A DNA stretch of 64,000 nt from contig JAGVRJ010000004.1 of the NCBI GenBank assembly GCA_019059635.1, positions 620,001 through 684,000 on the forward strand. The letters are read 5' to 3'. Positions within the stretch are counted from its first letter, which is position 1; every line of letters begins with the position of its first letter. A program made the position numbers and the translations under genes. The notes below the pieces were generated by a model. That model did not search any database. It worked only from the letters and a program-made list of their open reading frames with translations, and had not been told where the DNA came from. This DNA comes from Proales similis. Lineage: Eukaryota; Rotifera; Eurotatoria; Ploima; Proalidae. Positions 38,066 through 49,566 of the stretch are shown here, piece by piece.

Positions 38066-38351
38066 TTCCAGCGCCGACTGCTACTCGTCGTCAGATACTT
38101 AAACGCTGCAATGCTTAGCCGTCTCCTTGAATACGTAGCCTAGTAACCGACCCTTTTTGGCCTCAGTCATAATCACTGAATCTTAATTACGCAAGCAGGG
38201 CCAACAATTGAACAAAATTATTTATTCAGGCAAAGTATGTACAAATAGAAAACTGGTTAAAGAAAGGCGATCTAAAAAGATAGAAATCAAGTGACGGCCG
38301 AAAGGAATAATAAACGACGACGAAACGTTTGACGTGTTGACTTGCGATTCT

Positions 38352-41300
38352 TCAGTACGGTGTCTTGTGCAGCAGTTCTTGCTCGTAAATGTATTTCTCT
38401 TCGCCAAAGCGTTTGCGTTCGAAAAATCCCAGCTTGAGTGAGCAAGAACGAATTTAAAAGCGTTTAAATCGACAGGCATTCGGAGTTCAACTCACCATCC
38501 AACAGATGAACATGAACGTGAGAAAGATGGCCACGCCGATGCCTATCGACATCATGAGAAGCCAAAGAGGCACGGGCTGATCGAGCTTGGTCTGCACTTT
38601 GGAGTAGGCGACTGTGGCCACACTGTTTTCATTGTCTGAATAATTGTCGTCGTGCACATTTTCGCCTAGCAGCAGTCTGCCGTGTGATTTGATCAAAACC
38701 TTCTCGAAAGTCGAGTAGTCTTCGAGCAGAGTGCTGTTCCACAGTCGAGCCCTGAACTTGAGCGATATGCTCTCGCCTTTGCCGAAATCGCCGTAAAAGG
38801 TGCAATTTATTCTGTGGCAATAGGCCGTCGAGCTGAAGCAGTCCTTAAACAAGTCGACATTCGAATGAGTTTGGTTGATTATTTTCTCAAGTTTCCACAG
38901 TTGCTTACGATCGTTGCGATTCGATCGGATTCCGCTCGCAGCTGAAACTTGTCCAAATTGCGCTTGATTCGAGTCGGAATTAAAACAAACCATTCAAGTG
39001 GTTGAAGAAGCCTCGGCTTACCTTTGAACGGGCCAGCAGAAGCGGATCAATCGGAAACTGGTTGCAGAAAACATTTATCGAATGATTGTTTGGGATTTTC
39101 TATTCAGATCTCAGTAAGATAGAGTCGATTTATGTAGAGAATGTGAAGAGCTTCACTCACGATTGGCTTTTCAATCAAATAGAGCAAATGCTTGCCCCAT
39201 GTCTGCTGTGCATTGGCTATTGGCTTAAAGTCGATTAGACGCGATTCGTATGGCCAGTCGACGAGCAGATCGAATCTGTTCACTGAGAACGGTCCAGCGT
39301 TATTTATCTAAGCAGAAATTCGCAATCAATCAAGTGAGACGCACTTGCAAGAAGCCATTTACTTACAATGAAAGTGTGCTCAATTATTGGCCCGATTTGA
39401 TCAAGCCGTTCAATGGCGCTCTCGCCCAGCACTGGCGCAGTGTCTGTGAAAAACACCTGCTCGGGCGTGTGTGTGCCATATAAATATAAATTAGCGCGGC
39501 GCTTAATCTCGGCCTTCAGATTCACGTGGTTGTCTGCAGGACGCGTCTCGCTGCTTAATGTGCTCGCCTCTAAATCGAAGCTGACCTCCGGTCGCTCCGT
39601 TATATTTGTGTATTTGTACAATCGGCTTGAGCTGAACACTAGATTGAATTTGACTGCTCTTCTCGCGCCGAATGCGAATCCTTGTTCTAGTTTGCAGACC
39701 AAACTCGTTGTTTGCTTTTCGACGCTTTTCTCTTCTGTTTGGCACACAAATCCACTCGGCACCTTGAGAATTAGAGCATTATTCAGACAAACAAGGATGA
39801 CAAACTGACAAGGCAGACTGAGCAAACAGTGTAAACGTACTGTTTCAGCCTTTTTTGAAAAGTCGAGACGGTCGTCGAATCGCACACGGATCTGCGCTGC
39901 GTAGGCGGGCTCGTTGCCCAAGTTGCGCAGCGAGACTGCGATCTCAATTGAATCGCTCTCCTTAAAGCTGATCACAGGCTCTTCGTTGCTGCTTTGTGGA
40001 TAAATAAATTCAAGTCGAAATTCAGGGTCAAACTAAATGCCTACTTTTGAATGAGATTGACAAAGTTGGCGTTCAGTTGTAAATCTGCGTTGCATATCTC
40101 GTCCGGCCCGCAGTCTTTTCTAAAGTTGGCCTCGAACTCGAACTCTTGGAAATCCTCATGCACGAGTGGATATTGGTTTATATGGCTGAGCTCAAACAGG
40201 TGGTCTGAGCCGTTGGTCAAGGACCTGTCCACAAAATTCTGGCGCAGTTTGATCTCAATCGGACTGATGAAATCGTAATTTTCCTTTTTAATGGTGACTG
40301 TGTAGCGTTGGCAGCTCGGTTTGCCTAGAGTCACTTCGACATGATCGGCGACTTGTTTACTGTTGCTTCGGGAAAAGTAGGCGCGTGAGTCGAAGCTCGA
40401 ACGACCGGGCTCAAGCTCAATTGAAATGTTCATTTTAGGCAACGACTTAATGCTGACCGTGCGCTCTTCTTCGACTATTTCGGTGCAAACTTCGAGCTCA
40501 AAGCAGAGCACGTCGTTTCGATCTGAGCTGCTCTCTTTCTTGCATTTTGGCTTTGACTGATCGATAGACTGAAGCTGGTTGATATTGGCCACATATGCAA
40601 CGGCTCTGACTATTGGCCTGGAACGAAGAATGAGCGCTATGTTGGAGTCGAGCGCTCCGACCGCTAGATCAGCGAATCCGTTCATGTCCATGTCCACTCC
40701 TCCGCTCAACGAGTAGCCGAAACTGCGAATGATCGAGTGATTCTGAGAGTTGGTCAACGCGGCCACCATGCTCAAGTCAACGTCGGGCGCATTCAACGAC
40801 TGCGAGAGGCGTACTTTTTGGCCACCGCGGAAATAGTGAATTGAACCAGTCGATTCAGATGATTCGAACGAGTCCCGGGGCGCCCCCACCACGAAATCTA
40901 GAAACTCCACTTGTTAGCAAGGAGCTGGTCGATGAAAACAACAATTACCTTCAAAGCCGTCACGGTCAACGTCTTTCATGCAAGTTATCGAATGGCCGAA
41001 CTGCGAGCCAGCTCGTCCGACGAATTTCTGTGAGTAATTCTGAGCGAATCCATTTTGCGCTGCGTTAAGATAGACGAATATGGCGCCCGTATCTGGCTTT
41101 TGCTTCTCAGTCTGATGCGGCGCGCCCACAATCAAATCGGGCGATCCATCGCCATTCACATCACACGATGCCATTGAGAAGCCAAAGTAAGAGCCTTTCT
41201 GTTCGCCCCGCAGAGCAAGACTCAGCAATTTGGTCTGATCGCCGAAGCTCTCGTCAAATCTCAAAGTAAACAGTCGAACGAGGCCAGTGAGCTCGTCTTT

Positions 41301-42405
41301 TGGAGCGCCGGCGGCCAATAGATTGGTTTTGTGCCGTCCTTGATAGTTCTTGATCATCGTCTGTGACATGCCGAGATAAGCGTGCTTGGGCCATAGGTTA
41401 GAGCAGTAGCCATCTGACATCGGCTCGTCATTTTCAATGTCAAATTTACACAGTTGACCTTTGCTTTGATTTTTGTACAAATACTCCACGGGCGCCGCCT
41501 TGCTTATCGCCCGCACGCCGACCAGACCGCGCGAGTTGAGCGAGCCCGGCATGCCGTAGATTATGTACGTGTCAAGCGAGCTCAAAGGTGTAAGCGTTTC
41601 CTCTTCAATCATGCTCAGACTGGTTCCTGCCTGGCAATACGCGTAATTGTTCATATGGAATATGCCCACTTTGTGAGAATAGGACAGACAGGGCACGTGC
41701 TTGAACTGCTGTTTGAAATCGTTGCTGAAACGATAGCAAGCGCCGTAAGTCGCATGTTCGTCGCGATTGGAGAAATCGTAGTAATGAGCGTACTTGTGGG
41801 CACAAGCCTGAAAGAAAAAACTGTCGAATGAAATGTTCGAGTCCGATTTGAGGCAATTACTTACCGCGAAATCGCCCTTGACCGTGCTGGCCAGCGATAC
41901 GCCGAACCATTGGTTTTCTAGAAGAGGCCGTTTAAATTGTTCGAGTAAACTTGAATCGAGCTGCTTGCGGTCAACGAACTGATCGCTCCGAGAGGTTTCA
42001 AAGTCGACCTCAACTTGCTGGCAGTCGAACAGGCGATCGAGATTGATCGGACATTTGTAAATGGCACCTGACATGTTGTAGAGCTTGCCGTTTACAAACA
42101 CGCTGTCACGAGGCGCGCCGACCAGTAAACTTTTGTTTTCGATCATCATTCAATTGAATAGAGGACAGAGAGCAGGACAGAATGGCTACTCACTAGGGCG
42201 TGTTGGAGTCTTTGTGCACATGCTGGGCGATTGAAAAGCCAAAGTAAATGTCGTTCAGTGCGGTATTGTCCTCCTCGAAGTTCTGATTCAGATGGTACTT
42301 TTTCACGTGCTTGAAAATCGGCCATCGGTACGCCAAGTTGAACGCGCTTGCCTGATGGACTAGAATTGCAACAAGCAGAACGAGAGCTCCACTCTGCCGG
42401 TCCAT
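38352..42405 (-). CDS. Integrin alpha chain (no I domain)
   Basis: Cell-surface adhesion receptor subunit, about 1.1 kb residues. Start ATG 42405 gives signal peptide MDRQSGALVLLVAILVHQAS, then FNLAYRWPIF. The FG-GAP beta-propeller has calcium loops DVNGDGSPDLIVGAP, DVDRDGFEG and DMDMNGFADLAVGALD. No inserted I domain is seen between blades 2 and 3. Thigh and calf domains follow with paired cysteines (CGPDEICNADLQL). The membrane span is PLWLLMMSIGIGVAIFLTFM, and the last exon encodes the cytoplasmic LGFFERKRFGEEKY, the conserved GFFxR motif that clasps the beta subunit. Stop at 38352. Ligand class (RGD, laminin or other) cannot be told from this view. Confidence 0.95.
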
Positions 42406-44126
42406 TTTCTGTTCGAAAATAAGATGATTAATTAGCTTTTCATCGCGCTCGTTCACACATGCACTCCTCGCATGAACTCACTCGCTCGTCATAAAAACTC
42501 AAGAGCAACCTTTGGACAGGATAAGCTAAAGCAGAATTAATAATTGTCGAGTCGAGAAATCACGCGCGACAATAAAATGCTAAATGAAATCAAACGCAGA
42601 GAGAGGCAGGGAAAATAAAGAAAAGAGAGAGAGAGAAAAAAAGAGCGTTTGATAAGCGGTCAAAAAGCGGTTTGAAGAGCAGAGCGTTCAAACGGCCCGG
42701 TGCAATAACGAGAGCAGATGAATTGACGGACGCGCGGTGGTTGGAATTGTTAATGAGTGGCTGAGAGAAAACGGCTAAACGACGACGATGATTTCCATTC
42801 AATTGATGGCCCCTCGTTGACCAAAAAAAGAGAAAGAGAAAGAAAAAGTGGGCGAATATGAACGAGCTGCTAATTATCATTCAACATGCGAGTCTGTCCT
42901 ACTTTCACGCTGTGCGATCGCAGCGTTCGACTCCCTGTTCAATATAAATGTATTATTATTATTATATTTGATTTTACTTTGATTTACTCGCCATCACACG
43001 CCGACCAGGAATAATGGAGCGCACAGGCACACAGATGACCCTGTAGCAGTTGGTTTACTTCCATTATGATAATGTCTTCGCACCGAGATCACACTTGCGC
43101 TCTCTCTCTTCTCTCGTCCTCCTCGTCAGGCCAGCACGACAGTAGGACAACAGAACTCGACCAAAGGTGGGATCGATCGATTGCTTTCTATGCTTTTTCT
43201 CGCGGCGATTTCTTGCGGCTGCCTCTAGAGTGCATGTGGCTGCACTTGTTGTTTACCGCTAGGCCGCGTGCAATTAGTCACAGTTTGCTAAATCGCGCGC
43301 GAAATCTTAGAGTCTTTCTAAACGCCCAACTGAGCGTCTGAGTTGCATTCAACCGAGAAGCCCAGCGCGATCTAAACATCAACAAGAATTGGGGCTTTTA
43401 TTATTTTGTCGGATATTTCTCTTTTCGATCGCTGCTGACCAGAAACCACCGCATCCTCACACGCTGGCACTCAGTTTCGTTGTTTGTGCTTTTCTTTCTC
43501 AATCGTTTAACGCACGTCTTAACCAGGCCGCGCGTCAGATGAAACTGGGAGCTCGGTCGGCGGCTTGCAACCATTAAAAATCATCATCTGAGTGAGTGTG
43601 CGCCCATTCTGCGTCTGCTACGCTTGCTATAGCCGCATGTCGGCTTGCTTGTGTTTGTACAAAGTCGAGATGCGGTCAAGTTGAACGGCGCATTTTGAAG
43701 CCGACTTGGGCCACTCGAGCTAGAAAAATCTCAGACAAATTAAGAAGAATTGTTCTAATTGGCATGAACCAACTAGCCCTCGGCGCTTGTTCGCTTCGAT
43801 TCAAATTGTGGATAATCGAGTCTAAATCGGATCTGGTTAAAATCCAACTCTTGACTAATTAAGTCGAATCAGGGCGGCATGCCCTTTGCTCTCTTCATCC
43901 CATCCGATTTCCAAGCCTGCCCTTTTCCCATTCGGTGCTTATCCAATCTAACGCAATGCACTGAGACTGAAAGTCAAGTTAGAATCCAACCCGCCCGCTC
44001 CATCTCGTCTTTTTGTCTCTTGCCACTCAGATGTTGGAGCGTGAATAATTATTGCTCAAACGCTCACACAACCTGATCTGTGTGTATTGAAGTGAAGAAA
44101 AAAAAAAAGTCCTAAATTGAAACGAA
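42406..44126. other. Intergenic, divergent promoters of integrin alpha and ELP5
   Basis: 1.7 kb without a supported gene between two divergent starts. It has purine repeats (about 42600-42640 and 42820-42850) and an ATT repeat (42950-42967). Likely upstream regulatory DNA for the integrin. Confidence 0.45.
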
Positions 44127-45409
44127 ATGATTGAGCAGCTCATAAGCGGCGATCAGGCGACCAATTCGATCCTAATTGCCGGTAGGCCAAATCATCGAGT
44201 TACCATGGTCTCGAGCCAATTTGATTTACATTTGCTTCCAGACACTTTCCAGAACGATGCGACCATTCTAATTCGCGCCATTATAAACCAAATTGTTGCC
44301 AAGTAAGAACTGTGAACCTGAGCCCATCCAGTTCGCATAAGCTCTAGTCGTCTTAGAGAATCTCGAACAGTCCTGCTTTTGCCGTGCACTCCACGTCGCC
44401 TTGAGCTGTTTAAGCAACTGCTCGAGCCGTTCAAGTAACCTGTCCTTGAGACTTGAGACCATTCTACGAAATGAAAATTCTAACATTCTCCTTTCAGTGT
44501 TCAAGTGAGCTCATTGCTAGCCGAAGCCTTGTTCACATCCACGAATGGACACAAATGCTTCGATCTGATTCGCCAACATCTGAACAATTGGGTGCAGCCT
44601 GCGCAGAGAAAATGCATTCTGTTCGATGACATGAATCTTGTACTCAGACAATTCAGATTGAACCCTTTTGAGATTATGCGATTTGTAATCGAGTGTGGCC
44701 GTAGGACAGGTTAGACGTGGAAATGAAAGCAACGCATAGACCACGAAAAGCTGTGAATCGAATTTAGATGTAGACCGAGTGGTCATGATCGTTCACCAGG
44801 ACAGTGTGGAGCCGACAGTGTTGGCTCAGCTCAAGAACATTTGCCAGAGTCATGTGAGAATACTGGACACCTGTCTGAGGACGGAAGAGACTCGAAGTCT
44901 AAAATCGGCCAAGAAACTGTTCAAGTACAAGGTAGAGTCGTCGCATCGAAACATTTCCAAAGGCAAAACACTGAGCGAGGTAAGCTGTTGATTGCGACTG
45001 GAAAGTCAGTAGTCACCAAGAAGCAACCAAGGAGGAAACGGTTTATTTGGACGAGAACTTGAAAATCGTCAAAATCGAAAAGGCCAGTCGGTTAAAGAAA
45101 GCAGCTGAGGAGCAAGAGCAAGAAGATCTGGAGGAGGGCCTGAAAAACTTGACATTTAATGTTCACCTCAGTGAAGAGGACTTGGAGGCCAAAAAGAATC
45201 TTGTTCTTCCGTTTGAACTCATCGGGTAGGAGAGGCGAATTCAAACTCGAGCTGATTACCCAAATGGCATGATTTCGGCTAGGAAGAGGAATCCAACACT
45301 GGCCGAGAAGAGAGACTCCAAGGCGAACGAGGAGGCAAAAATCTATTACATGCCTGATGAGCAGGACGACTTTGATGAAGAAGACCCGGACGAAGATCTC
45401 AACTTTTAA
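44127..45409 (+). CDS. ELP5: Elongator complex protein 5
   Basis: RecA-fold subunit of the Elp4-Elp5-Elp6 ring of Elongator, which modifies wobble uridines of tRNA. Start ATG 44127 (MIEQLISGDQATNSILIA). After an intron come DTFQNDATILIRAIINQIV, a RecA-like core (KCILFDDMNLVLRQF, VVMIVHQDSVEPTVLAQL, VRILDTCLR) and the diagnostic C-terminus: NLTFNVHLSEEDLEAKKNLV, LPFELIGKRNPTLAEKRDSK, IYYMPDEQDDFDEEDPDEDL ending NF. That end mirrors human LPFTLSLSEEEREA...VVLPF and YEPDAYDDLDQEDPDDDLDI. Stop TAA at 45407-45409. Five short introns. PEX14 begins 147 nt downstream on the same strand. Confidence 0.93.
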
Positions 45410-45556
45410 TGAAATTAATCAAACTCTTTCAATCTCTTTAATCGATCGCTTTACTATCTGAGTGGGAACTTACCTTCCCGTCACTGGTTTCTGTAGCTCA
45501 CGTGAAACTGTTCATTACTGTTCTCAAATAGATTGGAATCAGCAAATCTGAGCACC

Positions 45557-46424
45557 ATGGTGGCCGCGCCCGATGAAACTGTCCAAAACGATCGAGTCGA
45601 AGCTGATCGTCAAGCTTTGGTGAGAGTCTGAGCAAGCGAATACCAAGCCAAGGAGTAAATAATTGCAAAATTAAGATTGACACGGCCGCTCGATTCTTGA
45701 AAAATCCTAAAGTTGCTCCAACGCCACTGCGAAGCAAACGGCTCTTCCTGGCCAAGAAAGGTCTCACCGAAGCTGAGATTGATAAAGCTCTCAAACTGGC
45801 CGGAGTGTCAGTTCAAGAGACCGATCAGGTCAATCCAGCATTGATGGTCGAGAGTGAGAAGAGTGTCTCCATATTCTGGCGCCTGTTCAAATGGATTCGA
45901 AATCTTCTAATTGCCGGATGCTTAACTTACGCCGCTTACAAGTGGCTCATAAAAAAGTATTTTTTTAAAAGCGCCAGCAAGAAAGACAGCGAGCAAAAAC
46001 GTGTACAGATCGAACAACAGCAGCAACAGCAACAGTTGAGCAAATCACTCAATGAAATGAAAGGAAGCCTGAGTGCACTCAGGGACTCGGTGCAGCACTT
46101 GAGCCAGCAGATACAGGAATTAAATGGAAAAAGTTATGTAAGTTGAAAAGCGCTCTTGCGGTCGTAAATAATCGATGAGCATTTGCTATTGTCTCCTAGT
46201 GCAATCCAAACTCGAATTCTGAACTCATCATCAAAAACGAACTGCAAAGTATTAAAAGCCTTTTGTTAAATCGAGCCCAATTTCCTGCTTTGCCGAACGT
46301 GACGCCCATATTGCCAAGCTGGCAGCTTGACTCAAAGCCGCCGCCCCAAGACGACGAGCTTGAAACTAAAGTAGACAACAGTGATGACAAGCAGCAAGAC
46401 GATGAGCCAAAGCCCGGTAATTAA
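45557..46424 (+). CDS. PEX14: Peroxisomal membrane protein PEX14
   Basis: Docking component of peroxisomal matrix protein import. ATG at 45557 in a good context (gcaccATGG). The N-terminal exon MVAAPDETVQNDRVEADRQA is followed by the PEX5/PEX19-binding domain: AARFLKNPKVAPTPLRSKRL, FLAKKGLTEAEIDKAL and LAGV, which has the FLxxPxVxxxP..xKxxFLxxKGLTxxEI pattern of the family. A membrane segment NLLIAGCLTYAAYKWLI, a coiled coil with a glutamine run (EQQQQQQQQL) and an acidic tail ending DDEPKPGN follow. Stop at 46424. Two or three introns. Shorter than vertebrate PEX14 (about 240 versus 377 residues), mainly in the C-terminal tail. Confidence 0.93.
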
Positions 46425-48664
46425 TCAGCGCGCTGAAACTCGTCTCGTTTATTTTGCGGCTTATTACCATTTTGTTTCTTATTTTTTTCTCCTTCTCTTC
46501 TTTTTGACTGACTGAATCAATTATCTGTTTCTCTTCTCTTCATCTTTCTTTTTTTTTTGGGGGGTCATTATCTTATTAATCACGTAAGAACGATCGAACG
46601 GGTCGAATTGAATTAAATTATATCTGAAGCTGGAAACTACTCATTTAATTTGATTTCATGTAGATGAAAGCGATATTGTGTTGAGGGTCGTGTTTAATTG
46701 ACGGAAAAATCGATTTTCTCAATTTATGAATCAGACACAATAGGACTGCTGTGTAGATCAACGCGCGTGACTGGATTCGTTCTCCTTGGATCGTTTGAAT
46801 GATTGCGACAGAAAACTTGCCCACTTCAAGGGCATTCAGTTCTAGGCAGTTTCAATTCAGAGTCGGCGTCGATTTTTAGCTTTAGGAGTCGGTTCGCCGA
46901 TCGCTAAGTAGAAACCAAAAATTGCTTGCTATTGTGAACGCGTCTCCATCATTTCACACTGAAATCGATCACCAGTCGGGCAAGACGCGTTATTCCAAAT
47001 ATCTGGGTCTTGAGTAGGATCTCTGGCTTCCTGTGCTTATACATTACATAAGAAGATCATGAGGCATTAGAGCTGCATTTAAGCCTTTGATTTTCATGTC
47101 GACATATTCAATTAGCCTGCAAATCATATCGTCTCGTGCATGCCTGAATAGCAGCAGAGCGACCAGATGCAACTGACACTCGCTTATTCATCGTTTTTCT
47201 GCCTCAGTGTCTCAATCGAAATTCACAGCAAACAAATTCAAATCTGCTCAATCGAAAGCTAAAGGAAGAGAGCGTAACTGAGTGAGACATATATAGAGAG
47301 AGACATATAGAGAGAGAGAGAGAGGGTTGCAAGTGCATTACGCCATGTCTAATATTCACCTCAAAATATGTACTCTGCGAAAAGTGGACGCTCTGCTGCA
47401 AACAATGTTTTTTCATTAAGAATGCACCGATTTGGGACCGGTAATATGTTGGCCCGCTTATTCCTGCGCGAGTTGTGTTCTAGCCTAACGGATATTGGAG
47501 CCCTAAAGGGCGATCATCTATTTTTATGAGTTTTCCCTTTATTATCCCTCGTTCGACTCACTGATTGAATGAATGTTGGCATCTATGCAACTCGAGTCAA
47601 AGAGAAGCGAGTCTGAACGAGGTTCGTATGTTTGCGTCAAAGTCAACGAGTTATGAAAGGAACGAGCCAAAAATGAGGAGGAGTAGTGCCGAAGAAAGCA
47701 GAAGAAGAAGCAATTTAACGCAGCAATAAAATGTTTTGCATGAGGCCGCCAGCAGCCAGAGGCAGAAAGAAAGAAAAGTTTGTAAAATGAGATTGGCGTA
47801 GCCTTGGGTGAGTTTGTCATATGTCAAGCGAGCTAAGTGCGAGCATGAATAGGAAAAAGACGACGCCGTTAAATGCATCGATTAGAAGTGGCAGTAGCAG
47901 CAGTGACGGCAGCGATGAGAAATTTTGAGGCAAACACACTTTGGACTCGGTCTGGGACTAGACAGGATAGAAAAAGTCTAAAGTTAGAACCTGGCCAAAA
48001 GTGTATTTGCCGGCTGATGGTTTAATCGATCGCTTACCTGACCAGACACGTCAAATATTTAATGAGACGTCCGAATGCGATCGGATAAACAACACAAATT
48101 AATCGGCTAATTGCAGCCAAAGCAAACATTTTACTTATTCTGCTTTGTCTACGAGTAAAAAACTGAGACGCGTGGCCGTCACGTACAAACTTTGCCAGTC
48201 GCCGCCGATTTGTTTTCATTGTGTACTAGCACCACATGCGAACTTGATAGCTGGCTAATTAACTTTGAATTTTGAATTTGAGAGGCAGAGTGCGCACGAG
48301 TGCGTGACGGTCATTTCATTTCTACAACATTTCACAGAGCAAATCGGCTTAAACGCTCAGTAGCAAAGCTAGAGCTACGCCTTGTCGAAAGATTGGCTGC
48401 CTGAGCGAATTCGGTCAACTTGATGATGAGAATTCCATTGTTCGATCGGCTTTTCTGGATTACAATGTTTGTAAATGACAATTAAAACGCGAGCCAGCCT
48501 CGTTCGATTTTGAGCTCCAATTGTTCGATTGAGGCGCGTTACTAATTTGACTGCTCATTGTTCGCGTCAGCATTCAACAACTAATTTGAAGGTGAATTCA
48601 ATTATAGAACATAAAATGTGAATCGGCCGACCGAGTTAGAAAGGGAGTCGCACTAAATTTTAGC
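46425..48664. other. Gene-poor stretch, left part
   Basis: 2.2 kb with no supported exon. It includes a T-rich stretch (46480-46560) and an AG microsatellite (47295-47325). Cannot exclude short 5' exons of downstream genes. Confidence 0.4.
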
Positions 48665-49566
48665 ATGGTCGGAAGCGTGACAAGATTTTTAGAGGCAATG
48701 CCCGGTCACAGCCAACAGACAAGAGCACGCATTGCCAAGAGACATGTTCAGTTTCACTCGTTTAAATCCGTGTACGAAATGATGCCCAAAAATGCGCCAA
48801 TTCCTCATCGACTCATCGAAGCATCCCAGACCTTACCGATAGAACAGAATCTATTCTCGATCGACTCGTCTGTGCATCAGCAAGCTGTCCGCCATCGATT
48901 TGATTTATTCGATCAAGTGCCCGAAGCAGCGAAAGCCTTCCTGGCCCGGCTGTTCACATACATTCATCAGGCAGGTAAATGCTGCCATTCTTTGCTTGGT
49001 CCAAAGTGAATCGATTTCGAATAAACTTTTAATACCCAGGATTCTCTGCTTACGTCTACGCGCTGTTCGTGCTCTCGTTATCAACACTTGTTATTGTTTC
49101 TTTACTTTGGCTGCTCGTCAGACTGAGGTTAGTGTTCCGATATCGCTTTTTCTTTTCATTCTTTACCGCATGTCTCTTGACGCCTCGATTCAATCACAAT
49201 CGATTTGACAGATTTATAAAATGCGGTGGAGAACTCGCGTCTCCGATCAAGCAGAAGCAACGAGACAAAGCAGCCACTCTAGCGATGAGAAGCGGACCAG
49301 GACACGCAAGCGAGCGAAAATATTTAATTGTTAAACAAGGTTGTGGAAACTCTTCAGCAGCGTCATCAAACATTGAGAACAATGTAAGTTTTACAACCTT
49401 TTATCCACGTAAATCAACACGCAACATGCAACAGAGCAAACAGAACCGAAATTTCTCCTCCATAATCCGATCCGAGTGCGTGCCTGCTTTCGCTCGCCTG
49501 TTCAGTCTGTATGTTGACGTAGCAGTTTCTAGCATTCTTAGCCTGAAATCTTTTCATTGCGCTTGA
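48665..49566 (+). CDS. Hypothetical single-pass membrane protein
   Basis: Not recognised. Three exons (48665-48974, 49040-49127, 49212-49383) join with matching phases (1, 2) and consensus borders, which argues for a real gene. A fourth (49435-49566) follows either by a 51-nt in-frame intron or by read-through. ATG 48665 begins MVGSVTRFLEAMPGHSQQTR; residues 1-103 are polar without a signal peptide. Exon 2 encodes one hydrophobic span FSAYVYALFVLSLSTLVIVS, with LLWLLVRLR. The remainder is basic, Ser/Asn-rich (KQKQRDKAATLAMRSGPGHA). The layout, a single span flanked by a basic stop-transfer, is like accessory channel subunits such as KCNE, but I see no diagnostic motif. Confidence 0.6.
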
